Positions 39,623 through 50,484 of a DNA stretch of 64,000 bases are shown here, one piece after another. Both the position numbers and the translations under genes were made by a program. The notes beneath the pieces were generated by a model. The model saw nothing but the letters and a program-made list of their open reading frames with translations. It ran no database searches and was not told the DNA's origin. Every line of letters begins with the position of its first letter. Position 1 is the first letter of the stretch. The DNA is from Bremia lactucae (Eukaryota > Oomycota > Peronosporomycetes > Peronosporales > Peronosporaceae): assembly GCF_004359215.1 (NCBI RefSeq), contig NC_090615.1, positions 4,503,040-4,567,039 of the forward strand, read 5' to 3'.

Positions 39623-40480
39623 AGGGATCACAAGGTGACAGCTGATGCCATAACATGACATCGCTGTAGCTAAAGCGATTTAGCTTAGCTTTCAGGTGCG
39701 ACGGGAGGGGAACCTTTCGTCCACCAAAGTGATGCAACAGTAGGCGACAATGGTCGTCCTGACTGAAGCTCTCTTTTACCTCAGTGGCTAATGAGCCTGT
39801 CACGTGGTATGCCTTCATGGCTGCCAACGTTGACCGCTGAAATTGTGCTTTAGCACTAGACACACTTTCCTGGTGTCTCACCTCGAAGTCTGGTCTGCGC
39901 GATAAAGCGTCAGCCAAGACATTTGACTTACCCGGCTTGTATATAACTTTTAAATTAAATTCAGAGAAGAATGTAAGCCATCTTGCCATTCTAGGCGAGA
40001 GGTGCGGTGGGTTTATTGCGGTACGCAGTGATGCGTGATCCGTATAAACCACAAATGGTTCGGTGTCCAATAGGTGCACACGAAATTTGACAAGAGCATA
40101 CTTTATTGAAAGTAGTTCTTTGTCATATACGGGTAATTCAGTTCCGCGGCTTTTAAAAGCCGGGACTGATAAGAGATGACGCGGTCAACGCCGTCGTCAT
40201 CCCTTCTGCATGAGCGCGCTGCCGATTGCAAAGTTACTTGCATCGTAGACGACGCTAAAGGGCTTATCCTCGTCTGGTAATGCCAAGACCGGTCTACAAG
40301 AGATTGCTTCAGTGATGTGAACGCATCATCTTGTTCTTTTAACCAAACCCATTCTGCGTTCTTTTGAAGGAGCTAAAATAATGGTTTAGTTTGCTCTGCA
40401 TAATTCTTGCTATATTTATTTAAGTAATTAGCGAGCCCTAGGAATTGGCGCAATCCTTCACATGCCGTGGGATTGGCCAT
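39623..40480 (-). pseudogene. RNase H of F3b
   Basis: The frame 40079-39564 is the same 171-residue reading as 26244-26759 of F3c (TDHASLRTAINPPHLSPRMA, KVIYKPGKSNVLADALSRRP). The first RNase H strand lies at about 40260-40190 in a different frame. Confidence 0.8.
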
Positions 40481-41290
40481 TCCTTTACTAAGTTTATCTT
40501 GTCTGGGTCTGCTCGTACACCATGTGTACCAACGATGCAGCCCAGTACAGGTATCTCAGGGACCCCCATGACGCACTTTTGCAAGTTGACGTACAATTGG
40601 GCGTCCTTTAAAGTCTATAACTTAGCGTCTAAATGATGCTTGTGCGACTCTATTGCACGCAGCCCGTCCTCGGCCCTACTACGCACGAATACATCGTCAA
40701 AGTAATGGGACGCGTAGGCACGGTGCTGACGCATCACGTGAGCCACCACTGGGTTGAATGTAGGCGGTGGGTTTTCCAATTTTAGGGCGTCACAAGCCAC
40801 TCCCAAAGCATACCGCTTGGGGTGCTTACTGCCGTTTTGGCTACATCGGACTCCTCTCATGAGTACCTGATACTAGCCATCCTTCAAATTCAACGGGAAA
40901 AGATAGTTGACTTTCCCATGGAGTTCAACAAGACATCTGTCCGCGGGATTGGCGCTTGCGCCGGTACGGTCGCCGTATTCAGCTTATTGTAAGCATGAAC
41001 CACGCGCCATCCACCTGTGGCTTTACGCACACAAAAGGTCGGGCTGCAGTGAGGCGATTTGCTCTCACGCACATGTCCCGCCTTGGCTCGCTTGTCGAAG
41101 AACTCATCGATATAATCGACTTGTTCTTTCGGCAACGGCCATTGCCTGGTCACACAATACTTGGTGCCAGGTTCGAGGTCTATCTCGTGCCCGATGCCCC
41201 TATCTGCTGGTAGGCGGCTCGGCACTTCTTCTGGGAACACATCACGATGTTTCCACAGAACCTCGAAGAACGGACTGTATCTCAAGGCAT
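40481..41290 (-). pseudogene. Reverse transcriptase of F3b
   Basis: Reads from 41285: EIDLEPGTKYCVTRQWPLPK, DKRAKAGHVRESKSPHCSPT, HAYNKLNTATVPAQAPIPRT. After frameshifts it continues with QHRAYASHYFDDVFVRSRAE (40860-40615). The catalytic YFDD is intact here, in contrast to F3a. The GMLWEW strand is damaged (RYALGVACDALK). Confidence 0.83.
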
Positions 41291-42400
41291 TCCAGCCTTG
41301 AGCAGCGAACCGTGTATTTGTATTTTTGTCCGTTCTAGATCACTCTTGTCCATTGTGGACGACGAGCAACAGTCCACCAAGTCCTCTTTTGGAACTGGTG
41401 TGACTATTTCGTGGATCTTTCCTTCCTTTAACTCGGCAAGGAACAGACCCCACGACATTTCCGGGAGATTTACTATCTCCTCGGTAGATTTAAAGACTTG
41501 ACGGAGCACCTCAACTGAGGATGCCTCTGCAATTTCGTCTTTGGCGGCCTCGAACACCTCGTTCAAAGGCCCGTCCTCGCTAATAGGAACTGATACAAAC
41601 GTCACTCTCCGATTGTCACTCGTTTAGACGTGCCTTTGATCGTCCTAATCTGTCGGGTATTCGCTCTCTGAGTAACGACGAGATTTTTGGGAAGCGGGTG
41701 CCGTTGCTCTCCTGGCTAACGCACCCCTTCCAATCGCACCAGGCTCTAGGCGCCGTGCCGGTTCATGCGACGCTTGACTTCCTGTCAGCTCATCGTCTGC
41801 TGCCACAGGATTTTATGCTCTGTGCAGGAAATTCGAAAGCATGACTACTTGTCATCGTCCTTTTCACTACCCCAGTCTCCACGAGGTGGGTAGGAATTGG
41901 TGACGTTTGACATCCCGTCAACGCACCCTCGACTGTGTTCGACACGACATCAGTTACATACACCTCTCGCAGGAGCACACCCCTTCCGGTGTCCTGCGTA
42001 GAGCTCGAAACTGTGCGTGTATGCCAGTCTATCCATGGTTGGTACTTCGCCAACCATGGCATGCCTAGGATGAGGTCATAAAGACTCTCCATTCCTAGCA
42101 CTGTGAACTTCTCTTTACAAGAAAAGTCACTAAAGCTGAAAGCGAGTTCTACCTGAACTCCCTCAGAGTTAATGAGTGCGGCGTTCGCTAAAGAACGGTC
42201 GCCTCTTCTCGCTTGCCAAACTGTCAAAGCGACTCAAACATCGCCGGTCTCTTTCTTAGAGCCGCGAGTTTTACAAAATTTTGTGATGCACTCGAATCCA
42301 CTAGGAGGGTCATCACCTGGTCATAGCCTCGTACTTGAGCGCTATAGAGCAGCAGGGTTGATGTCCGAAATTTTAAGACCTCAGGGACTATGCTACCCAT
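41291..42400 (-). pseudogene. Protease and linker of F3b
   Basis: The protease reads VMTLLVDSSASQNFVKLAAL (about 42320-42260), so the catalytic D-S-G has become D-S-S. The second hallmark LYDLILGMPWLAKYQPWIDW lies near 42080-42020. A Ser/Thr-rich linker follows in several frames. The frame 41605-41282 (MTFVSVPISEDGPLNEVFEA) leads into RT. Confidence 0.78.
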
Positions 42401-43537
42401 TTGTTCCACAACTCTAAAGTTAGGGGTAGTTTCAGAGTCCGCGTGAGTGGGGCATCCCGCCCCTTCTGCGCTCCTGCATTTCCCGACCTCTCAGTGGTCG
42501 ATGCAGAATTCATGCGTCTCACACGCTGGTTCTTGCCATCGCTCTTCGAAAAGGGAGTCCTCTTGTGGTATCTATCCCCAGCAGGAACCCTGGCATAGCA
42601 GCCCATCATATGGCCGCGCATGCCGCAATCATAGCAGACAACGTCTGCATTGCCCAACTCCATGGGAGTAGCATCTGGCCTCTCGGCCGACGGCTTATAC
42701 CAAGCTGTCGCCGAGGCACTGTTGTAGGATTGCTCCTCAACTAAGGCAATTTGGATTGCCTCTTCCATCGTCGACGGCACCTTTCTGAAAACGGCCTGTC
42801 GCGGTGGGCCATTCCGTAGTCCGTTCATAAACGTGGGCACCTTAATGTGCTCCGGAATCGGACCTACGGTTATGGACGCCGACAGCGAGCGCATCTCTTG
42901 CACATACTCTTGCAGAGATCGCTTCGCCTGTCGCGCTCCAAAGAAGCGCACCTGAAGCAACACTTCGTTGTTCGGCGGCTGGTACATGGCGCGAATCTTT
43001 GTCTTAAAGATCGCCCATATAGGGAACGCCTTTCTGTCCGCTATAAGCGCCGAGTAAGCCCACTCCGAGGCCTTACCGCGCATATGCGACATAGCGTACG
43101 ACACCCTCCGGCTGTCGTCCTCAATGCGCTGCGCGACTCCGCATTGCCAGTGGACAATCGTGTACGCTGCAGTTCCATCGAACTTGGGCGGGTCCATCCG
43201 AATGGGCCTCGGCTGGTGCATCCGTGCTGAGAGCATCTGAAGAGTTCTGTTGAGAGCCTCGCTCCGAGCCTGCTCATGCCTTAGCTCATCCTGAGTCTGA
43301 GTGACGGACTCCGCCGCAGCATGGCTCTGTGCACGCGGACGCGGATCTCCGCTGTCCGAGCACGAATGCGTCAAACTGCTCCAACTGAGCAACATGTTGC
43401 TCAGGAGGACTGCCCAGGTGCCTGGCCAGGGCTTGTTGAGCAAGTCCCTGCGCCATATGCCCTGTCACCTCCCGACGATGTTCAGAGAGGTGAAAAGAAT
43501 GAGCCAAATCGATTTTGAGGCTTATCCTCACGTACAC
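42388..43537 (-). pseudogene. Gag of F3b, nearly intact
   Basis: The N-terminal frame 43537-43286 (MYVRISLKIDLAHSFHLSEH) overlaps a second frame, 43443-42388 (351 codons), that carries the rest. It includes a coiled-coil-like TQDELRHEQARSEALNRTLQ, PPKFDGTAAYTIVHWQCGVA, capsid-like blocks (RQAKRSLQEYVQEMRSLSAS, PSTMEEAIQIALVEEQSYNS) and a zinc knuckle CYDCGMRGHMMGCYAR. One frameshift near 43340 separates the parts. The knuckle is CX2CX4HX3C, one residue shorter than the classical form. Longest Gag frame in the window. Confidence 0.85.
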
Positions 43538-43581
43538 ACGCAGAGATGCGGGTCGTAGGAAGGATTTCTAGTGCGACCAAG

Positions 43582-44087
43582 TGTAAACGGAAACGTATTA
43601 ATGCGGCCACGCTCTACTTAAGCACACAGCCTAACACAGCGAGGAACGGTTTGACCGTCTATTCTAGCGTGCAGTGAGGTTGTGGTAAGCGTCTTAGCGA
43701 CCTCACCCAACGGACTAAGCACTCCAGAAAAGTGTCGTCACGGGAGCGGTAATCCGGCTCCTCGTGCGCACTTACTAAGTAGAAAGTAATTTTCGGACTG
43801 ATTTATATTTAATCGCATGAAATATAAATACCTATTTTTACCAATCAAAAATGTCAACTCTGTAGCGTATCTTTCTAGATACCTCGCGTAATAGATGACG
43901 CTAGGCGTCATCCCTCCTAATGCGGATGCACCCATGTGCATCACATACACAAAGGTTGATCACAAATTTGAACCACACCCGAGTGCTGGGTCTAATTACT
44001 TTAATTTAGTAAGTGACCATCCCCTTTAGTACACCAAGTGTACTAAACGAAGACTGTGTAACATTAGGGCAACTTTAGCCCGTTATA
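43582..44087 (-). repeat. 5' LTR of F3b
   Basis: 506 bp, starting TGTAAACGGAAACG and ending TTTAGCCCGTTATA (family ...CCCGTTACA). It matches the 3' LTR with clear divergence, including a deletion around the GCGTATC block at 43864, so the insertion is old. The PBS side reads GACCAAG. Confidence 0.88.
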
Positions 44088-44103
44088 TCCTTGTACACCA
44101 AAT

Positions 44104-44395
44104 TGATTGACTTCCTTAACTCGGCGCGGCATGAGAAGGCTACGAACTCATATCGATGCTTGATGCTGACGAAGAAGGCAAAGACGCCACTGCAATACTC
44201 GCTAACGGATGGTGTCTAATAGCCAATCTGCAGCCCGTAGCACTCAAGCTGTTCTCGATGGCAACATCCAGCGCTTCATCAGAACGCAACTTCTCCACAA
44301 TGGAATTCATCCATTCAAAGCTTCGTAATCCACTAAGCGTGGCATCGTCTTCATTTAGAGCAACATGAGTGCCTTCCACGATATTCAGACCGCGG
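44104..44395 (+). pseudogene. hAT transposase C-terminal dimerisation domain relic
   Basis: The frame 44156-44368 reads LKLFSMATSSASSERNFSTM, EFIHSKLRNPLSV, the signature of the hAT dimerisation domain (SSAxSERxFS...). Only about 75 codons survive. It is bounded by the F3b LTR on the left and the F1c LTR on the right. It cannot be joined to the hAT relic at 171-1135, 43 kb away, without assuming rearrangement. Confidence 0.75.
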
Positions 44396-44454
44396 AGTGC
44401 TATCCCTCGGATGAAGAAGTCGACCCCAACAAAAAGTGATTAATAAAACCAAGA

Positions 44455-44863
44455 TGTAACGGGGTGTATCGCTACATGAAATTAACACTTTCTAAAGGTC
44501 GATAATATTTGGAGAATATTACTGTACATAATAATAATCTAAAAGCTTATCCATTGGTAGATATAGGCCATTATATACACTTGCTCCGCGCTACAGTCAG
44601 CACTGGACGCGCGCGCACGAGATAGATAGATAAGACTTTATTACATGTTTTGTATTAGTTTATAATTAAGTTAGTATTAAATAGATAATAAAAAAATATC
44701 TTCAATACAGTTTTTAATCAACCCTCTTTAAAGCAAGTGTTTTTAAGAAAGTCTTCCTCTGCACGTACTAGTGTACGTGAAGTGACGTGTGGCACCACTT
44801 GCACTGAAGCAGTGCAAAGTGGATCTGTACCGAAGCAGTACAGGTCCGCAACGCCCCGTTACA
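44455..44863 (+). repeat. 5' LTR of F1c
   Basis: 409 bp, TGTAACGGGGTGTATCGCTA...GCAACGCCCCGTTACA, with perfect 10-bp terminal inverted repeats. PBS TGGTAGCA at 44866-44873. Confidence 0.9.
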
Positions 44864-44913
44864 CCTGGTAGCACTATGTAGTCCGTCCAAGGACCACAGT
44901 TCCATCATCTAAC

Positions 44914-46085
44914 ATGGACATGTTAGAAGATAATGGAGTACGCATCACGTTGCGCGTGATAGCTACTCCTTTTTAAGTGACATAGAAAGGAGAGCGGTCG
45001 AACGGATGAGTTCGACCGTAGGGAATGATGCTATCTTGGCCATGCTTCTGGTTTGAACAGATATGCCTTCCATTCAGCCATCGCCAAGCTCGTACAACAT
45101 GAAAAACTTGACGAGGCGAAAGAGAAAGCATCCTTGCTTAATCAGCAAGGCTTTCAACAAGCATAACTGTTGAGGTTGCAACAGGTACATAGCCCTGGAC
45201 CTGGGATGACGCACACGCGTCGTCCCGAAACCTTAAAGATTGACATCTCTAAGTATAGGGGAGTCGAAGAAGACTTCCTCTTAAGATGGTTTGTCGAGTT
45301 GGACGATGCCATACGGGCTCGTCACATCGTCGACGAGCAAATGCAAGTCTTATTTGCTCAGTCAGATTTGGCAGGTCGTGCCAAAACTTGGGCACAAGGC
45401 CTTAAATTGCGCGACCCGAATGTCTTTTGTTCGCTAGAGCCTTTTGAAGCCCGGCTCAAACAGACGTTTTGAACCGCCTAGGGCCGAGTTCAGAGCTCGA
45501 CCAGAGCTTCTAAATCTCAAGCAAGGCAAGCGTGATATTCACGCTAATGCCCAGCACATACGAATCTTAGCGAGTTGTATCACAAACAACCCAATACATG
45601 AATACACGTTGATTACGGTGTTCATGTAAGGTCTTACGGACGGTCCCGTAAAGACCCACCTGATCCGCTTGGAACTGGATACGCTTGAAGAAGCAATATC
45701 CGTAGCGGAACAGGAGGACTCAAGCTTGAGACAGGCTAAAAATAGTTCGTCATCATATCGTACTCCAAGACGGCACGAGCTTGGAGGTCCAGAGCATATG
45801 GACCTCTCTTATGTCGAAAGCGAGAAACCTCGCTTTTCGAACAATAAGTGATTGCAGTGATGCAATCGCTGTCAGAAGTTAGGACACTACTCTCATAAGT
45901 GCAGTGCCCCACGCCCAGCACCGAGAAGTTCTGAACGTAATTATGGACCAATTGCCAAAAAGGGCAACGGTCTCGGGTCTGACGTCGTTGCGATTTCATA
46001 ACGACGAGGTGGACCGCCAAAAACCGGTCGGGGTCAGTAGGAGCGCAACGCCCTACTGATTCAGCAATCTCAAGAAAATTTGCAA
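44914..46085 (+). pseudogene. Gag of F1c
   Basis: MDMLEDN at 44914 is frameshifted early. The frame 45170-45472 carries MRLQQVHSPGPGMTHTRRPE, EEDFLLRWFVELDDAIRARH, DLAGRAKTWAQGLKLRDPNV. The PPRAEFRARPELLNLKQGKR block follows in 45444-45629. The zinc knuckle near 45855-45905 reads CNRCQKLGHYSHKC with a stop before it. Three or more frame changes. Confidence 0.82.
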
Positions 46086-46090
46086 ATCTC

Positions 46091-47285
46091 TTGACTGAAG
46101 TTGCTCCAGACACACAATCATTATGTGTCTCTGCACCTGGCGATGAGGTATCCCTCAACACCTTGAAGTCAAAAGTGACAAATGATTTGTCACTTAGATC
46201 CCTAGTGGACTGTGGTGCGTCGAACAACTTTGTTCGTCGCCAGTCGCTGGAGGGTCGTAGGCTCAAATCTGTTGAGCGCGAGATCCCTCCAACAAAGATG
46301 ACGGTGCGTCTAGCGACAGGCGCATCGATAACAGTAATGAAACGCGTAGCGAAATTTCACTACACCTTAAAAGATTTACAGTACGATGATGATTTCATCG
46401 TACTGGATTTGGATGACAAATTTGATGTCATCCTAGGTTTACCTTTGCTTAGAAAATACGAGCCAAGGATCAGCTGGCAACATCGATCCGTAAAGATGCC
46501 TGCCACTTGTTCATCAGATGGCCATCTGATGAACGTCTTGGAGCGTCCACAAGCGTGTGGATGTACTACGAGTGAGTGCGATGGCCTCAGGTCGTTAGTA
46601 CGACTGCACAAGATTACAGTGTGATTACTAATCACACTGTGAAGTCAGCTGCCGGCGGCTGTGCGAATGCACAGGCAGCGCCGAAGGTCCACCACTCGAA
46701 TAAGTCGAGTGGATTGAGACATGAATGTTCACCTAGCGGGCGACATTCAAGGAAGATACCAATTGTCCAAAAGGGACAGCACGATGATCCTAGGTCGAGT
46801 AGAGAGTCGACCGTAGAGGACCCGACTGTGATAGCGCAACCACAGTCGGAAGACGTTGAAGGAACATGTCCCCACGTACTTAAGGAGAAAACTCCTCAAT
46901 TAGTAAATGCTGAAGTGACTAGACTTCAGCATCCCGAGAAATGAATTCCTCGGCAGCCTGTGGATAAAAGTCACAAAGAAACCGAGACATTGAATGTCTT
47001 GGTTAATGACGGATCAAGTGTAGGCGCTTATACTCTTGTTCTGTGTGCGCCTCCGAAGTTAATTTCAGAGATAACTCATTACCAACCCTCGAACCCAAGC
47101 GATTCTTGAGAAAACTGCATCGTGGTAGAATCAAGCAGATCTGCGTACTCGTCACAGAGGATGAATCCGTAACTTATACTTGGTCAGCTGTAATTTTTGC
47201 AGGGAACGAACGAATTCTCAGCAGCTCATCGATGGACGAAAGTCTTCTCGATGTGAAGACTCGGATTGAGAGATATACTAATTAA
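46091..47285 (+). pseudogene. Protease and linker of F1c
   Basis: The frame 46091-46624 holds a full protease: LVDCGASNNFVRRQSLEGRR (D-C-G intact, about 46205-46265) and DVILGLPLLRKYEPRISW. It is the best preserved F1 protease. The linker continues in 46576-46944 (NAQAAPKVHHSNKSSGLRHE, VQKGQHDDPRSSRESTVEDP) and 47043-47285 (KRFLRKLHRGRIKQICVLVT). Most sentences of this linker DNA contain inverted repeats. Confidence 0.82.
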
Positions 47286-47289
47286 TCCT

Positions 47290-48290
47290 GGAGTCACTTA
47301 AGACAAAACCTTTGTACAAGAATTTGATCAAATTCAGGGATGTATTCCCTGAAACCGTTACATGCGAGTCGCCTAAGGATAAAGGCACTCGACATGAGAT
47401 CGAGCTCAAACCGGGCTCAAAGTACTGTTTCAGGAAGCAGTGGCTACTGCCTCGTGAACGATCGCAACAAGTACTTGCGATCGATGAATTCTTTATTGAT
47501 CGATTAAAAGCGGCCCATGTGAGGGAGTTAACCTCTTGACATAGCTCTCCGATCTTCTGTGTGCAAAAGGACACAAGAGGGTGGCGGATAGTGCACGCAT
47601 TCAATAAACTGAATGCTGCAACGGTACACCGATACCTAGAAAAGACCTAAATATAGATGGTGTGTCTAAGAGAACGATCTTTTCTTATATGGATTTAATG
47701 GATGCATTTATCAGATCCTTATGCGTGAACGGAACATCCTGTACACAGCAGTGAGCACTCCCAGTGGGATGCTCTGGGAATGGCTAGTAATGTCACAGGG
47801 GCTTAGTGACGCCCCTGCAACATTCAACAGATGCGTAACGAATCTGTTGAGACCGGTGCGAGAATTCGCACCGAATTTTTTTGACGATGTATTCGTCCAT
47901 AGCCGGGTATGGACAGAAAGACGGACGTGGAAGTTCATAAAACTCACGTTCGTCAGATTCTTACACTTATGCGAAGGCATAAGTTGTACGCAAATCTCAA
48001 GAAGCGCATATTCGCTGCAATCGAAATATCATTTCTTAGGTGCATCGTCGGTAAACACGGCGTGCGCCTTGATCTTGAAAAGATCAAGGCAAATACCGAC
48101 TGGCCAGTTCCAGTCGATGTTAAGGGACTTAGAAAGCTCCTTTTATTAGTGGCGTACTTGCACAAGTGCTCCCGCAATTATGCCGAGATGACAGTTCATC
48201 AATCTCGTCTCTTGAAAAAGACGATAAATGGCTATGGAACGCGGACTGTCAGCGTTCCATTGAAGGTATTAAGCAAACCTTGATGTATCA
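47290..48290 (+). pseudogene. Reverse transcriptase of F1c
   Basis: Frame 47312-47539: YKNLIKFRDVFPETVTCESP, GTRHEIELKPGSKYCFRKQW. A frame change follows. Frame 47721-48149: VSTPSGMLWEWLVMSQGLSD, APATFNRC, FAPNFFDDVFVHSRVW with both catalytic aspartates. Then thumb and connection in 47909-48283 (LTLMRRHKLYANLKKRIFAA). The middle of the palm (KLNAA...FSYMDLMDAFIRSLC) has lost a few bases. Confidence 0.83.
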
Positions 48291-48700
48291 CCCATCTTGG
48301 CGACTGCAGATAAGACAGACCATTCCATGTGGTCTGTGATGCCAGCGATTTCGCAATCGGCTGTGCGTTAATGCAATACGATACTGACGGCGCGGAGCGC
48401 GTCGTCTGCTACCAATCGCGTCAGCTGCAACCAGCTGAACGCAATTACCCAGTGCATGACAAGGAACTCCTTGCCATGAAATATGCACTGGCTAAGTTTA
48501 GGATCCATCTTCTCGGAGATAGACCGTTCATCACATATACGGACCATGCGTCAATACGCACGGCCGTAAATAGACCCCATCTCTCGCAAAGAATAACGAG
48601 GCGGCTATCCTTCTTCGCGGAGTACAACTTCTCAGTGGAATATAAACCACGACGCCTTAATGGCATCGCTGATGCGTTATCACGTCGACCCGATTTCGAG
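48291..48700 (+). pseudogene. RNase H of F1c, open
   Basis: Open from 48329: VCDASDFAIGCALMQYDTDG (first Asp), VHDKELLAMKYALAKFRIHL (Glu), FITYTDHASIRTAVNRPHLS (Asp), GIADALSRRPDFE. All family landmarks are in one frame (48329-48967). This is the only RNase H domain here without internal damage, although its upstream RT is frameshifted. Confidence 0.83.
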
Positions 48701-49640
48701 CCGGCTGCGCACCCCAACAGTGGGAATATTCACACTGTTGCAACACTCATTTCGAGTGATTCGTTATCAACTTTGCTTGGTGACATAATGAAAGCCTACA
48801 TAGAAGATAAAGACCTTCTGCATCCAATTGATCATCTGAGAAATCCATCCAATAAATCTTTTAAAGATATCGATCGTCATCGATCGATACACACCACGCA
48901 ACGGCTTACTGTATTACACAGCCGTAGTCGACGACTCTCCATGTGTCGTCGTCCCAACTCACAATGATTTGCGCTTGTTCATCATGTATAAGTGTCACGA
49001 TGCACCAACAAGTGGGCATCGGGGAAGTGAGAAAACTTATCTCACAGTAAGTCGCGACTTTTCCTGGTCCCGCCAGCATCAGTTCGTGCGGAAGTACTTC
49101 GTGCTTGCGAAGTATGTCAACGGTTGAAGCCTAGTTCTTCATCCCGTGCATCTCTCCAACCTCTACCACTTCCGACAGAATGTTGGCAGTCCGTATCTAT
49201 GAATTTGCGTCTTCGAATTTTCCGAAGACGATCCCAAAAACAATGGAATCCTTGTTTTTGTCGACAGAATCAGCAAGATGGTACGTCTTGCTGCAGTACC
49301 AGAGTCGATCACGGCTCCGGGCTATTCCCGTCTCTTTATCGACACGGTATTCAAACTCCACGGGTTACCACGTGAACTGGTCTCGGATAGAGATCCACGG
49401 ATTACGGCGGAGTTTTCTGCAATCCGTGTTTCGAGAGATCGGGACACGACTGATTATGTCAACTTCTGATCATCCGGAGACAGATGGTCAGACGGAACGC
49501 GTAAATCGCGTTCTCGAAGAGGTAGTTTGAGGTTACGTTCAATCCGATCCTAATTGGAGCGAGCTTTTACCGATGGTCGAATTCGCCATCAACAATTCGG
49601 TGCATTCGTCTACCAAGGTTCATAAGACCTTTTCGTGAAT
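48701..49640 (+). pseudogene. Integrase of F1c
   Basis: The zinc domain (YKCHDAPTSGHRGSEKTYLT, about 48985-49055) is followed by core segments in alternating frames: TVFKLHGLPRELVSDRDPRI (second Asp, about 49350-49410), STSDHPETDGQTERVNRVLE (Glu intact, 49455-49515), then FAINNSVHSSTKVHK. The first-Asp strand is damaged (MNLRLRIFRRRSQK instead of the family VDFVFGFPEDD). Not functional. Confidence 0.78.
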
Positions 49641-49795
49641 TGCATCGCAGAGGCAATGCGAACACAATAGAATTGCTACGTAGGATGCGAACGCATCCTA
49701 CGTTTTACATTGCGACTCCGTCCGTACCATCAGTACGCGGTCTCTTCCGAGGACGGATCTGATCACCCTTTTAACAATCCCTATGATTCAAGCTT
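49641..49795 (+). pseudogene. Remnant of the integrase C-terminal domain of F1c
   Basis: After CATAAGACCTTTTCGTGAAT the sequence jumps about 0.45 kb (compared with F1e 62250-62715) to GCATCGCAGAGGCAATGCG. It then runs through the 26-bp hairpin (49678-49703) to the acidic linker and stops at about 49795. The region 49796-49940 holds nothing I can identify. Confidence 0.7.
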
Positions 49796-49940
49796 CCAAT
49801 CAGCACAAGCTATTAAACGGTAGGTATTACCTTTCCGAGATGTCGATGACAGTATTAGTGATTTTTATTGTTACTCTAGATCTATGCGGGCGGCGCGCAT
49901 GCGCAGATACCTTAACAGGTGAAATATGTAGCGTGGCAAT

Positions 49941-50367
49941 AATGACTTGTACTGCTTCAATACAAGTCCACTTCGCACTCCTTCAGTGCAAGTGGTGCCT
50001 CACGTCACTTCACTTACACCAGTACGTGCAGAGGAAGACTCTCTTTAGGACACTTACTTTATAGAGGGTAAAAAGTAACTGTATATGATACAATTAAGTT
50101 CTTCTGTTTCTATCTATCAAATAATAATCTAATTATAAACTAATACAAAACTTGTAATAAAGTCTTATGTGTCTCTCTCTTTGCGCGCGTCCAGCGCTGA
50201 CTGGACCGCGGAGCAAGTAGATATTATGGCCTATATCTACCAATGGATAAGCTTTTAGATTATTAATACGTAAAGTAATATTCTCCAAATATTTTTACCT
50301 TTTCGATAATATATTAACTAACAACCTTTTTAACTGTTAAATTCATGTAACGATGCACCCCGTTACA
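49941..50367 (-). repeat. 3' LTR of F1d
   Basis: In plus orientation it begins ATGACTTGTACTGCTTCAAT (the outermost ~12 bp of the family LTR are lost) and ends GCACCCCGTTACA. It is otherwise collinear with 12748-13172. Confidence 0.85.
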
Positions 50368-50382
50368 TCACCCTTCCCTTAA
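50368..50382 (-). other. Polypurine tract of F1d
   Basis: On the minus strand AAGGGAAGGGTGA directly precedes the LTR start TGTAACGGGG. It is the F1 counterpart of the F3 tract. Confidence 0.65.
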
Positions 50383-50484
50383 ACGACAATCACTCCGATT
50401 GTCGTTGAATAGAGTGGTCACTATAAGACCACTTAATTGAGAACGATGTTGATTGGTCAGAACCATCATTTTTAATTCTATCGC

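Larger units (their letters stand above)
37133..44087 (-). mobile_element. Ty3/Gypsy element F3b, both LTRs present, minus strand
   Basis: 3' LTR 37133-37650 and 5' LTR 43582-44087 enclose gag, protease, RT, RNase H, integrase (core deleted) and the antisense ORF. Flanks read TCCTC before and TCCTT after, a possible 5-bp target-site duplication with one mismatch. It is the only element here with both ends, about 6.95 kb. It lies between the F2b antisense region and a hAT scrap. Confidence 0.88.
44455..49795 (+). mobile_element. Ty3/Gypsy element F1c, degenerate
   Basis: 5' LTR (44455-44863), PBS, gag, protease, linker, RT, RNase H, integrase, and a short piece of integrase C-terminal domain (to about 49795) after a deletion. 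No 3' LTR in the same orientation follows. Confidence 0.87.

Noticed and set aside
40907..41338. A 143-codon plus-strand ORF opposite F3b RT
   Set aside because: It is the complement of a conserved RT domain, and the same shadow appears opposite F3a RT (17169-17531). Unlike the 3' antisense ORF, no part of it lies outside pol, so RT constraint explains it.
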